A stretch of DNA of 64,000 nucleotides from Lineus longissimus (Eukaryota > Nemertea > Pilidiophora > Heteronemertea > Lineidae), in assembly GCF_910592395.1 (NCBI RefSeq), contig NC_088308.1, forward strand, positions 5,146,001 through 5,210,000. Reading direction: 5' to 3'. This document shows, in pieces, positions 26,701 to 38,443 of this stretch. Under the pieces are notes generated by a model. The model was not told the DNA's origin. It worked only from the letters and a program-made list of their open reading frames with translations, and searched no databases. Numbering within the stretch: position 1 is the stretch's first letter; every line of letters begins with the position of its first letter. Both the position numbers and the translations under genes were made by a program.

Positions 26701-27218
26701 TTTCTTCTTAGTATTAAATGCCTATGTTAATTTCTCGGTTTAGCGATCCATCATTGTTGAAATACGACAGAATATGAACAAAGTAAATATCCTCCTTTCC
26801 AAAACGCATTCATCTTGACTTCCACGGCTTATTGACTTATCATTTCCAAATCCGCTTCCATCTTTTACTAAATCTTTCTTTTACATAAGGACTCCTAAAT
26901 TCAGATTTGAATGAAAATTGAAGGTTACTCAGCAGAATTTAAAATAATGTGCTTAATTCTTAATTGGCATCAACCTGAGCATGATATGCCTGAATTTTTG
27001 AAATCCTGTGTCCCTGACTATCTATAAATATGCATTGGGAGAATTCTTGCCACATTGTCACCTTCTTCATTTACGTTTTCCAGCTTGCCGAGAAACTGAC
27101 CGAACAACAGGAAGTCAACCAACAATTGCGGGCGTACGTTGATCGTATTCTCCTGACGATCCTCCAGAAGAATCCGTCGCTCCTAGAAATCGCCACGGCT
27201 CAAAAATCGTCAAGTTGA
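5736..27218 (+). CDS. Rab11 family-interacting protein 3/4-like (class II FIP)
   Basis: Adaptor that binds Rab11 GTPase on recycling endosomes and links them to motors and cytokinesis. Coding exons: 5736-5873, 6836-6935, 8335-8453, 10666-10862, 13965-14081, 14700-14771, 20577-20627, 20934-21024, 21429-21544, 23552-23689, 25097-25166, 25342-25488, 25774-25920, 26102-26245 and 27084-27218. All junctions are GT-AG and in phase; product about 593 residues. Residues 1-80 contain two EF-hand-like loops (DPQNNGYI, DPQRDGKI). A Ser/Asp/Glu-rich disordered middle follows, then about 280 residues of heptad-rich coiled coil. The C-terminus (YVDRILLTILQKNPSLLEI) fits the FIP Rab-binding domain. The two EF-hands place it with FIP3/FIP4 (nuf orthologue in flies) rather than class I FIPs. 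Start chosen at the ATG that opens the EF-hand frame; an out-of-frame ATG lies 9 nt upstream. Confidence 0.92.
6193..6712. mobile_element. Foldback (inverted-repeat) element in FIP intron 1
   Basis: Two arms of about 200 bp, 6193-6395 and 6511-6712, are near-perfect reverse complements separated by about 115 bp. Both arms carry repeated GCGCGTCCGGA motifs near the outer end, then share an AT-rich segment ending at CAATTTTCAGCG. No coding capacity is visible, so it is non-autonomous, like a MITE or foldback element. Confidence 0.8.
6936..8334 (+). other. FIP intron 2 (no exon placed)
   Basis: Mostly AT-rich intron sequence. A GC-richer patch at about 7990-8100 is open in two frames and ends in AAAG|GTACTA, but no acceptor matches the required phase, so I did not call it an exon. 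Confidence 0.4.
13090..13255 (-). repeat. tRNA-derived SINE, antisense in FIP intron 4
   Basis: Read on the minus strand, GAGTGGCACAGCGG is a good Pol III box A and GGTTCGATTCAC a good box B about 30 nt later, the spacing of a tRNA head. The rest does not fold as a normal tRNA and the 3' end lacks acceptor-stem complementarity, so it is a SINE head rather than a tRNA gene. Confidence 0.6.
14700..14771 (+). CDS. 72-nt arginine-rich cassette exon of the FIP3/4-like gene
   Basis: Flanked by TATAG and G|GTACAG, and exactly 24 codons long, so it can be included or skipped without changing the frame. In the frame set by its neighbours it encodes an Arg-rich stretch (RPRRDRTRATW, HRPRRLS). The donor is weak, which fits regulated inclusion. 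The alternate frame also reads open, so this is less certain than the other exons. Confidence 0.5.
23790..23905 (-). repeat. Degenerate tRNA-derived SINE fragment
   Basis: On the minus strand TGGTTAGGGCATC resembles box A and GGTTCTAGGTATG a decayed box B at roughly tRNA spacing. It lies in a FIP intron. Confidence 0.4.
25545..25625 (+). repeat. Worn SINE core-like fragment
   Basis: CACCTTAGGCAAGTTGCTTT resembles the V-SINE-like core seen near 2740, in a FIP intron just after the exon ending at 25488. Strongly diverged. Confidence 0.3.
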
Positions 27219-30200
27219 CTGGAAGCAAAGAGGAGGGAACTAGGACGAATAGCGGCCGAGTTCAAAATGTTCTTCAAGAAGACCACCAGCTCAAGTGCCA
27301 ATGAGAAGAAACTGACCACAATGTAATTGATGTGTTCTGTCACTTATCCTAATTGATGATTGACAGGTGAATGATTGACACTTGTGATGACTGCCTGAAC
27401 GCCCCTCCTCTAATAATTTTGCCAATTAAGTAGGCTTTGACTGACAATATTAATTGTTATAACAAATTTGTAAGACATTACGAATTATTGTTTTCATGGA
27501 CATAACAGATTTTGATCTGGTACAATGTGATGTATAGTGAATTTTTTATTTAAAACTATCGATAAGTTTTGGCACTGATTGAAATTGGTGCCATTTCTGA
27601 CAATCAAGATGAGACATTCCATTTTGGGAATTGTTTGCTGGAGTACGATTTTATTTCAAATTTTATGTATATTGTGTTGCTGATCAGAATCATTCTAGAA
27701 ATCGTAAGGGAATTTGAGAGACTGTTAGTATTGCAAGTGCACTGCATACCAGACTTCATATCATTCATAGCTCCACATGGCCGTCCTCAGACTTTTCACT
27801 GCTTCACAACTTGCATATCAAAACGTTATTCCTAGAGACATTCCTTCTCATCCTCCCATAGCAGGCGAGGCCTCCGTGCACTCCAAGTTTATATTAGAAA
27901 CTGTACGCAAAGACCTGCTCTGGGAGGGTTTTCCACGGAGGAAATTTAAATAATGAACGTCCATTCCTAATCCATCCAACACAAGCCATCCGTATGAAAA
28001 TCCATCCATAAACAAGTTATTTTCTGTTCCTGTTTCAATTACAAATTCATTAATATGATTGGGGATGTAATTCAGTTTGTGTAAATTTGTCATTAGTATT
28101 CAGTAGCATTTTAGTAAAATTGATTCATACAAATTAACATTACATTCCATGATATCGGGGGGGGGGGATAACTGTTATTTCTTCTTGACGATGTAACATG
28201 CACCTATTCACATATTGATTCATAGAGAAACATCCATAAATTTCACCTTTCTAGGTATCTGTAAAGTATTGTGTGGAGTTCTGGACACTGATTTTCACAA
28301 CTTGCATCATTTAGGCATTACTAACCTGCAATCTTGTTCAACGTTATTCCAGGCAAATATGCAAAACATACCTTTCAGCAATGCTATACCATGAAAATAT
28401 CTGTGTACTTTTAGTGTGCAACTTTTATCTCCCGCGGATACTGATACCAGATAAAAGGACAACAGATCACGATCTGACAGACAATTACTCACCGATGAAA
28501 AACTTGTTTTCTCGACAACGAAGAATCCAGACTATTTATTGTATATAATTGTGATATAAGCAATGATTCCGTTGAGTGTGAACAAAAACACTTTCAGTGA
28601 GTTACACAATTGATTCAGAATGGTACTGAACCCAGAAGGCGATTCAATTGAAAGAATGATTTATTGCGATCTTCTTAGGACTGATTCTGCAAGGAAGGAT
28701 TTACTGGTATCCAGTTGGTTTGAAATCCTTTCCGTCTCATGGATGAAAGTCGACCCTGCAGTGGCATGGGAAACAAAATGGTGAGACGATTATGGAACAA
28801 TTAATCATTATGAATCTCAAGTGAAACAGTCACGATTGGTAATCCATTTCATCGGAGTTTGATAATTTTTTGTGCAGAACATCAATTCATTAAGGAGTGT
28901 ACAACCAATGTGGATGAATATCTTGTCAAAACATTGTGAATCATGTCAAGGTCATCAAGTGAATCAACGACCTTGACCTCATTTCAAGGTCACCTGCTGG
29001 TCATCAGAGACAAATTCCGTGTAAAGATTTCTGTGATTTGATGCTGATTTTTACGATTTTCGCAGAGTGCGGAACCAGATTTTTGGAGGAATTCTAAGAA
29101 TCAACAAACTGCATGGAGACTGGACTTGATTCTTTATGCCCACTCTGGGCAGATATTTTTTATATAGAATGAATAGGGCAGTCCGTTGTTGAACATTTGT
29201 CGTAGGTTGTAGGCGTGGATTTTGTCTATTACAGGTGTGATTTTATACTTAGTGCCATGTAGATAAAGTCAGTGTGTCTAGGAATAGCTTAGTGTCTTTG
29301 AGAATGTCCCAAGTCTATATCTCTCTGGAGATTCTTTTGATTTTATTTACCGGTACCTGTATGGGAACAAGTGTACTGAGAACTTTTTAAAAGATTATTA
29401 GCCAATTATAGCTGATTATAGTTTTATTTTGAATGGACACATTCTGGCAGAAACACTTGTTTAGCATGTGACAAATTATTACAGAGTATTAAAGTTGCAT
29501 ATACTGTACCTTCAAAATGTGAATGGCTAATTAACTGTTGGAAAAACTCATGCCATATGAAGTGTCCTGTTTCATAGACCTGGCACTGGGGATCACTTAA
29601 AGGGGGAATATAGGCAGGAGCTAGGGGGTCAAATTAGTCAACTTTCGAGACGAATATATACTGTTCAGTTCGTGGACAGGGTCTTGTTTGATTCAGACTT
29701 AAACATATTTCTTGTACAACCGTGAATAGTTTAAATGGTCTGTGAGACCAGAGAGACCCCTATTGGCAATATTGTCAACTTAATCTGACCTACCAGAGGG
29801 ATCCCTATTGGCAATATTGTCAACTTAATCTGACCTACCAGAGGGATCCCTATTGGCAATATTGTCAACTTAATCTGACCTACCAGGCTCCGCCTTTAAA
29901 CCTCAATTGTCCAACCAAATCCATGTTTGCTATTTGGTCAAAATATGTCGATTTGGAATATTCTCTATATGGAGGCCACCATTGGATCACAACTTGTGGA
30001 ATGCAGCGCGTCTGCTGTATTTTGTGATTTTGTTCATCTGTGTAATTCATATCAGAAAATGGTTTCATTATTCATCATTATTTGATTGTAACTTTTCATC
30101 GACGAATTCTTATCTATATTTCCTGCTATTTGGTCGGTTGTAATTTATTAGTTTCAATGACACACATAAGTCAGCTTATTGCCTTATTGTGTCATATACA

Positions 30201-31990
30201 TTTGATTTAACATTGTAGACTTGTCAATTTGTTTTAATAAGGATAGATATCATTTTCGCTAATAACTAAATTTTTGTGTCATGGTTTGGTTATTCAGACT
30301 AGGCAGTTGTTAGCACTCTTAGTCTTAGAATGCTATTGTGTAATTATACTGGCACCACTTCCATAAACTCTGACTTGAGAGAGTTGTTTAATGAAAAGCA
30401 ACAGAGGAAGAACTGTCTCACCAGGATTATAAACCCAGACCTTCCACTTAAAAAGAGGAGAGGTCTCCTGGTCCAGCTGGGAAATTCCTTTGAACCAGAT
30501 CTTGCAGGAATAATGCCAAGCCACATTACAATTGGTTAAAAATGGTTTGGATTTTGATTTTAATTAGATGTCATTTTAATTGGTCGTCCTAAGTTTTAAC
30601 ATTCCTGTTGGTAGATTTTGCATCCTTGGATCAAATGTCTGGGTTTGGCGTCAAACTTTTTTTAGTACATATGTGTGCAGATGTTAGATCCAAATTCATG
30701 CCAAGGGCCCATTGCCACCGATCATGTGTAATTCACTTCGCTTTTAAATTAATAGTCGAAGATTGGTATGAACTTGGATGAGGGCGATAGGACATGTCAT
30801 TGCAGGATCGGGGTTCTATCATTCATGCACACAGTTTTGCTTTTAAAATGACGTAGACTGATTTGATCGCCTAATATTTTACTTGGAAACGGAAGATGAA
30901 GCAATGACCTCAAATGGGATTGTTATTTGTGTAGACATGGTAAATGTAGAACTCCAGATAACTGGCAATCTAATACACCTGTAGATATTTAGGACAGTGC
31001 ACTAGGTTTTTTCTGATCCGATAGGAGCAAATGAATACAAATATTGTCTGTGAAAATACAAATGAAGTGCAGAACACTTGGTGGAAACAAGCATTTAGCT
31101 TTAGCATTAAATTGTTTAGCGTTTCTGTGTGCCGTTAAGTAGTTCAGTATTTACTGGACTGCCTTGGGTATTTGGGACCAAACTTCTTTATAAAAGGGAC
31201 CAGGCTAAGGCCAATATTCCAGAAGTTGTTTCATGTGAGGCAAGTTGAAATATCAGTTGATTAATGCTGTGTTAAAGTCCATCCATGTTATTATTGAATC
31301 AGTCCAGCCAGAAAAATTTAACGTCCACTTTTTGTCCATTCATGATGCTTATGAAAATGAATCTGTCCATAGTTTTAGAATCGTCCATAAACATATCCAT
31401 TTTACATTTACCGGTAATTGTTATTGTTATACATTTAGAAATCACTTGATGATGCCCTGTTCACAATATGTTTCAACTTCAAGTCATTGAATTAGGTTGA
31501 ATTTAAGTTTGAAACATAAGCAAAAAGGTAGAATTTCAGTTTGTCACTTGTTACATTGAGAGCTTTTCAGTTCACTTGTTGGCCGAATTCAATGAATATT
31601 TTATTTGGGAACAGGTGAAATTCTGACCAAAGGACAGTGAAATAAACTGGTTGAAATGGCCAAATTAAGGTTACTATGAGTTGACAGTGTTTGGCCTGGT
31701 CAGGTCAGAATTTGCTGAAATTCGATTTTTGCGGGCACACTTTTGACACTTGACAAGTACACATCATCATTCCAAATATCCGTCAGACGTTATCAATAAA
31801 ACTGCATCTAGTGTAGGCTATCATGAAGCGCCATGTTTTGTAAATTTGCTGACTTAACTGTAGAAATGTAAAGTAAGTTATGATGAAGACTTATCGATAG
31901 AGTTACTTGGAGGGAAGGGGCAGTCCATGCTTCATGCTTATTGGCAGAGCTGAGTCTTGTTGACGTAGAATAAACTGTTTTATACATACA
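27219..31990 (+). other. Candidate long 3' UTR and spacer after the FIP3/4-like gene
   Basis: No coding signal. AATAAA occurs at 31641, 31795 and 31969; the last is followed by TGTTTTGTTGTCTT, a good downstream GT-rich element. I noticed no earlier AATAAA after the stop codon, so the 3' UTR could be as long as 4.7 kb, but an unrecognised variant signal nearer the stop is equally possible. Confidence 0.3.
29749..29883. repeat. 45-bp tandem repeat, three copies
   Basis: Three head-to-tail units containing CCCTATTGGCAATATTGTC. Copies 2 and 3 are identical and copy 1 differs at a few bases near its start, so the last duplication is recent. Confidence 0.95.
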
Positions 31991-34831
31991 AATGTTTTGT
32001 TGTCTTATTTGAGACCACGTGACCTTGCATCCATGTCGCCAATCTGGTTTTCCACCAAGTGTACGTTGGACCAATCTGGTTGTGGTGGCTGCTTTCGCAC
32101 TTGAGGTCCGGGTGGTTGACTTGACTGTAGGTCCACGCTTGACACCTCTCTCAAACCACAATTGGTCCTTATCAAGGTTTGGATGTCCTCAAGTCCACTT
32201 TTTGGCCAGGATAGTCCCTGTGGCTGTAACCAGTGTGACCTCTGATGCCTGGCTACGCTTTGTCTCCTATGCTACAGGTAACACCTACATGAATATTAAA
32301 CCCGGGAAAAGAAGTGATCAGAAGAAAAAGAGAAGGAAGTCTTTGAGACTTTTCAAATTAACTTGAGGATTGATTACCAAATAGACAAATGAGACAAATT
32401 GATGAATTGCTAACCAGCTGGGTGAGTTAATTGCTTGTGAGACAAGACGGCTGACATGACATTGCTGAAATTGATAATTGGCGGAGTTGACTGACCAACT
32501 GCAGAGTTTGTAAATTCTGTCAGATATTTCCTTTTGACTGCCAACCCGAAGTTTGTCAATTGACCAAGGAGTTTGGTCACCAGCAGTTGACCAAACCAAG
32601 ACAACCGTAAATGGATCCAAAATGATCGTTTTCAAAGAGTAGTTTGATTACGAGTTGGTCCACGTTGTCAACAATTGTCAAGTTCTCTCTTTTCGAGAGA
32701 AAATGTGCCATTTGAAATGCTTTACAAATCATTGTAGGCCTATAAATGCAGGTATTCCAGTGCCACTAGAATTCCTGGTGTGACGTCGCCTATATTGACA
32801 CAACCATTTACATGAAAGTCATCATGTTGCTACCCATACAAATTTATAAATGTGGATCACATAACCGTACAATTGTGTATTAGTTATATAGCGGCCTATC
32901 ATGGGTGAATTATCATGTCCATGGCCTCAGCTATTGGCCTATCTAATGCGATTGTAAATAAAATCGGTGGCCCGAGACGTCACGAATGATCACATCTACT
33001 GTCGCTCTCTTTCTCGAGAAGCCATACCTCGTTTGATGGTCGTTAGGCACATCGCTAACTCGGGTCGTTAGCTTACTTGATCGTTGTGGACAGGATAGAA
33101 TGGCCAATGGGTTAGAGAGGAGTACGAATAGACAGGAGGACGATTAAAAGGTGAGTCTGACAAGCATCCGAGATTGAATGCCCGATTTGGAAAGCTGCAC
33201 TCAAAAAGGAAGGCCATGAAAAAATGACTCTCCTTATCTAATCCTAGCGAGTTTCGGCTTGATCAATGCTTTTGTTATCAGATGCGATTGGGGGGTTGGA
33301 AGATGGCGGGAAGGAGCCATATTGGTCCAGTGACCATGACAGGCCAATACTGCAGTTGCCTCCTAGCCAATTGAGATCAGCACCGACTTTCTGAAAGATA
33401 TCCGAGCAGTCTTGATTTCACAATTTCTTCGCGACTCTGGGTTGCTACACCAAGGACACCTGCGTTATTTCCCTGCCCTTCCAATCATGGATATCCTGTA
33501 AAGTGACCAAGGCCTTTTATAATGTACCTTCTAGTTTTGTTTCAATGTTCACTACTTTTAGTTGAGCTTCCTGATCACTGCTGTTTCTAATAAACACCAA
33601 TGATGATGGAGACCGTCTTCGGTCGATGTCGCCGCGTTAACTTTTCCTTGGTTCAGTGCCCAGCTGTGCAAGTGGGTCCTTCAAGAATTGATCACATTGT
33701 CACAACAATTCATGCCATTAACTCGATATTGCATTTCTGTCACTCATGATTAAAAACATTGATGACCTACAGTTCTACATTTAGTTTTATTTGCACATCA
33801 TATCAGATCAGGTTATCTTTATCGATTTTTTCACAATATCTTCGTGGTGGAACAGAAACTTCACATTTTCTGTTGACACAAGAGGACACATTTTAGGGCC
33901 ACGATACTCCCATAAAAATCTAAATCTAAATGTTGGGTTAAATCTTCGCATTTTCATTGTCATGTCGGAGAAGACTGATTCGTTCATAATACTACATCAA
34001 CGAAAAAACACACTCAATATGCACCACTGACCCTTCCAATTCACAATCACCCGAGGATACGATTTATATAGTAGGATAATAATTTGGGCAATTTAACGAG
34101 AAATTAATGTGCATTAATGTTGTTATTTAGTACATTAAAGGATCTTATATTTTATGAACTGGAGATATCTACATTGTACTCAATGAAATAATTACAGCTT
34201 AAGCCCGAGTTTGGGAACATCCAACGTCTTCGATGGCTACTGGAGAGGCATTGACGCACCGATAGTGTGTTCCCACGTAGCTATTCTGAATTTACGAGTT
34301 GTGAAAAAACTGACTGAATTTTAAAAAAATGGCAGAAAATAATGCCCTCTGAGCAATGGAGAGTTCGTCAAACTCAGTTCAGTGTCGCGGTACCGGCAGG
34401 TCAAACAAAAGAAGGAACATCTTACATTGTAATTGGGGTGGCATTCCCAACCTTGTTTTCAGTGGACCTTCCAAATTTAGTGTCAGGACAACTAAAACAT
34501 AAACATTTGATCCGGTTTTCTAAAATAACCTGACCACAGTAGGCCTATACAGGGTAAAAATGCCACCACTGTTTACTGTTACCAACCTTACTACCTATAA
34601 ATCAAGGAAGAACTTGACCTAAAACGGCCTTTGGCTTTACCAGTCTAAACAGTTCCATTCAGGCTTTATCGATCTCCACTTGGACAGTAATCGGGTCATC
34701 CTGAATACGTCATTGTCATGTAACGGCTGTTTCGGCGTTGCCGTCACAGAATATTTACAGGTACTCAAACCTATTAGTTTTCTTCAGTGTTTTTAGGTTA
34801 CTTTTATTCGTCATTTCATTGCTATACGCGA

Positions 34832-35032
34832 TATATAAAAGTGGGGTTCCTCGGTCACCAAAGTTTGCCCAGCACTCCTTTCACCGCCACGGCCAAACAA
34901 CCCTTGTTTGAATAAGACAAAAACCACTACGGAGAAGGTTTGTAATTCGGTGAAAACCTTGGTCAACAGTTAGAAGCCTTATTTCGACATTTGGATGTGA
35001 ATCTGAGCAGCGAACCTGGTGGACACCAAATG
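34832..35032 (+). promoter_or_regulatory. Candidate TATA promoter and non-coding first exon
   Basis: TATATAAA at 34832-34839 is a textbook TATA box. About 190 nt downstream AAATG|GTGAGTAG is a strong 5' splice donor (exon end 35032). This fits a 5' UTR exon that would splice to the acceptor TTCTAGTTACAG near 38384, just ahead of the death-domain coding start. The pairing is inference. Confidence 0.35.
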
Positions 35033-37212
35033 GTGAGTAGCCTTTTTAAACACACTCAATCACTCAGTCCATAACAAGGCGGCCCCGTGGTGAGGTGAGT
35101 AAGAGGAAGGATTCATGTATGGAGAAGGAGGAGGCCAGCATTTATCATCCCAAATCAAATTCATCCAGACGACCAAGCATTTCATCCTCTGGCCAACCCC
35201 AGTGTCCAAGCCATCGTTTACTGAGACTTGACATTCTTAGGTGGGTACTGATTCAATCACCATCCCAGAGCTGAGGCATGATTTAACTTCATTCTGTCCG
35301 ATTGTCGGGGAATTGCGATATACCAGTAGTTTTATCGAGTTGATGGCCACCACCTTTCAGATTGATACTGAAGTTCAACAAAAATGTATGAGGCGAGCTC
35401 GCTTGTATATTTTTGAGATTACTAACATGTATAACAGAAGTTTAAAATTCTATGATAAGGACATGTATAATGTCTTCTAACACGGGAAACAACAGATTTA
35501 GTGGCGTAAGAAATTGCATTTTCTCAATTATCCAATCTGGTTTGACCAGATTAAAATGACATGTTATTAAATCCACGACATTGATAAGCCTAATCGCATT
35601 TTTATTAAAATGGATTGGTCTTAATTTTGAAGAACTCATTGTATTATATACATAGGCCTACTTCTCCCTAAAATTAAATAGTAGGGTTAAACAAACGGTG
35701 GTTTATACCTTATATGACAGGTCCATCCAGCATATTAGAACTCTACTTCAATTGAGCTATAAATCCTTTGTAGACACAAGGGAAGTTTCCATTCCAAATT
35801 CAGTATAGCTTTGAAAAGTGTTTTATCACACCGGGAAAGGTGGTGCCATATAGACATATAAAGTATCACAAGTTTAAAGCCATGTTTTTATTCCATAAAC
35901 AAACATTGAAAAGGGCAAGTCATAAAATCATTTACGTGAGCGGCACCTAATAAGCTTGTTGTGTTTAGCCATGGAGGTATACCTTCATGATTCAGCCAAG
36001 GAAGTTTAATATTACCCCAATGGTTCAGCCAACAGCGTACATCTGTCATCAGTGCTTTCATGGTCTCTTGTGACATTCTATTCTTTTGCAGTATATCTAC
36101 TGATCAGAAGGCGATAAAGAACCATTGGTTTATTACCTTCAAACTGGGGACTCTACGTATATCAAGAAGTGCGATAAGGACATATATCGTTAGGTCCGCT
36201 GTCAAATTTGACGAACTTGGTCTTCAATTGTTGTCAGCGCCCTTGATATGACACCTCTGGGTCCATATAAGATCGATCACCCCTACATGTATTTCAGTCC
36301 ACGTGGCCTAAGCTTGACAATCCGCTCAGAAAATCCTTTAAAAGATCAAATATTCAAACAAAGATTTATCTTGAAAATTAAACAAGACTTGTGCCAAATC
36401 AATTTGCACGGGTTGAGTGCAGTTTTATTCTTTACTTTTTGCCAATAAATCCTTTTGACGGTGAAAATTGCAGCAACAAAACTCAGGATTTCTGCTGTTT
36501 CGGGGCAAAACTAAATCTGAAAAATTGCTATCTCTTAAGAAAAAAACTGTACGCGAAATGAAAACCAATCGAAAAGAATGATGAATCAGTTAGCGTTGCC
36601 ATCCCTTAAAATAGTACTCGGAAAGAAGGACTGGATATGCACAGATAGATGTTGTTGCTATACATGTTGTCTTACACAGCAAAGAAGCATTCACGTCTAC
36701 ATGTACACAACCTCTTTGATTAATTGCCAAATGAAACCCAATAAATTCACGCGGTGTTTAAAGCAGTTCCCTAATTAAAGCATTCTATCAGGTTTGTTGC
36801 AATTTTCTTTTAATGTTTTCATCATAAACATTAAATCAGACGCTCAGAAATCATAGCCCTTGCCAAGAAAAGCAAAATTTGATTAAAAGTACTGTTATGC
36901 CACCGATATTACAAGATTGATCAACATGGCCTTTGGTCTAAGTGTGTCGTGAATACCCTTTCTCCTCTTTTATGTTTCATATTATTCCATACAATAGGTA
37001 AGGTTTATTTGTTGACGATTTGATTGGGAGGGTATGAACTCGGTTCTGGAATGCCAGACCAATAAAACGAAAATAATTGGTTAGACGCTCGGTATCTAGA
37101 ATTGATTTTGTGTGGGACTGCCAATGTCAAGATCCATATCGCAGTTATGAGGTTATCAAGGCAGACTGATTGATATTTATGGTCTTGTGACGTACGCGCT
37201 GAGTATACTTAC

Positions 37213-37459
37213 AGGAACTTGTTCCAACGCTGGTTGGATTAGCCGCAAAATCTTTGGATTTACCGGAAAGGGGAACTCTATATTCTATTGATCCATAGAG
37301 TGGGTAAGCTTCTTCTTCTTCCTCTTCTGCTTCTAAACTTCCCTTTAAAAGGTACGACTTTGGGTTGATATCTCTAAGGTAAAATAACGATTGATATGTA
37401 TCTATGTAATAGCGCTGCGAAGTTGAGTGATTTTGCCCCAGGCCACCATCACTCCTCAT
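37213..37459 (-). CDS. Doubtful first coding exon of an unidentified minus-strand gene
   Basis: An ATG two codons after an in-frame stop opens 82 codons that end at TCCT|GTAAGTAT, a perfect donor. The peptide has protein-like composition, including an acidic run (EAEEEEEEAYPLYGS). I do not recognise it and found no following exon on the minus strand between 37.2 and 27 kb, so it may be fortuitous. Confidence 0.25.
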
Positions 37460-38360
37460 TCTGTTACGCCGGTTGCTGCGATATCGGCAATTGCCATCAT
37501 ATTTGTTTGTTTATTGTCAACAACATACGAGAACTAATAAACTTTGGGTGATTTGGATACTGGGGGTGATATTTGATGTCATTCAATGAGTAATTGGCAA
37601 GACAAAGGGCATTTTATCGGAGTTTGCTCTGTTGGCTGCAATAAAGAAAGGACCCAGACAGCAGAGGGGTACGTTTCACAAGTCAATTAGAGTTCATGAA
37701 TATTTGATCGTCCCGGCGCCAGCTTTTTTTATCCCATTGGGAATAACAGTCATAGTTACGGTGACACTCGGTTGGAATCGTGCTTTAATTGTGCTTGGTG
37801 CTTTTAATTTTCATTGTGCTTTGTTGAGTGAAATTGATAGTCTCACTAGAGTTGTATGCAGCAGGACGTATACGACAACTGGTAACATCAAGCATTTGCG
37901 GTACGAAGATCAATGCAAGTCGTCGGATATCATTCCTCATTCCTCATTCTCTGATCCTTTTTTGTCATCTGTGTCTCCGGAGTGGTCGAGCATCTCTCAT
38001 TGCTATTGCTATTTGATACCGAAGATGGGCTATAGTAACAGCAATTTATGAGACTATATTTATGATTCGTGACTGCGTGACATCGTTCATTCATATTGTA
38101 ATTTGCATGGGACTAGCATTTTGTCAGTTGGTAATTCGTCTGTTCATGTTCCTGTTCCTTTTCAGAATCTTCTTAACATACAGAGCTAAACAGCTCAAGA
38201 GAAACTTCGTTTACCACGTTTAGCTCTGGGCCGTCCGCTGACTGAATACAAAGAAATATGAATGAGTATGAAGAAGGAAGATCAATCGATTTTAGATTCA
38301 CACAGTGGTTTCTGAAACACTGATAAATATCTATGTTATCTCTTTAATGTTATTCTATAT

Positions 38361-38443
38361 CTTTCTAGTTACAGTGCCATACTAAGTGACCTCCAAAAGA
38401 AGTAGCCAACCAACATCTCCATGTGATCTCCGCTTACACCAAC
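38361..38443 (+). promoter_or_regulatory. 5' UTR acceptor and translation start of the death-domain gene
   Basis: TTCTAGTTACAG|TGCC near 38384 is a plausible acceptor. About 60 nt of leader follow before ACCAACATGC. The first exon is therefore probably upstream and non-coding. Confidence 0.4.

Larger units (their letters stand above)
31991..38383. other. Gene-poor spacer between the FIP and death-domain genes
   Basis: I see no recognisable protein family. Items of note are a possible first-exon donor at 33151 (AAAAG|GTGAGT), a TATA promoter candidate at 34832 and a doubtful minus-strand exon at 37213-37459. Longer open frames at 31808-32161 (minus), 32019-32366 (plus) and 37632-38051 (plus) look random. 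Confidence 0.4.

Noticed and set aside
31808-32366. Overlapping 117- and 115-codon frames on opposite strands
   Set aside because: Neither shows a recognisable domain; mutual overlap suggests chance in a GC-richer patch.
37632-38051. 139-codon plus-strand open frame
   Set aside because: Starts at TTG, has no splice context and no protein-like pattern.
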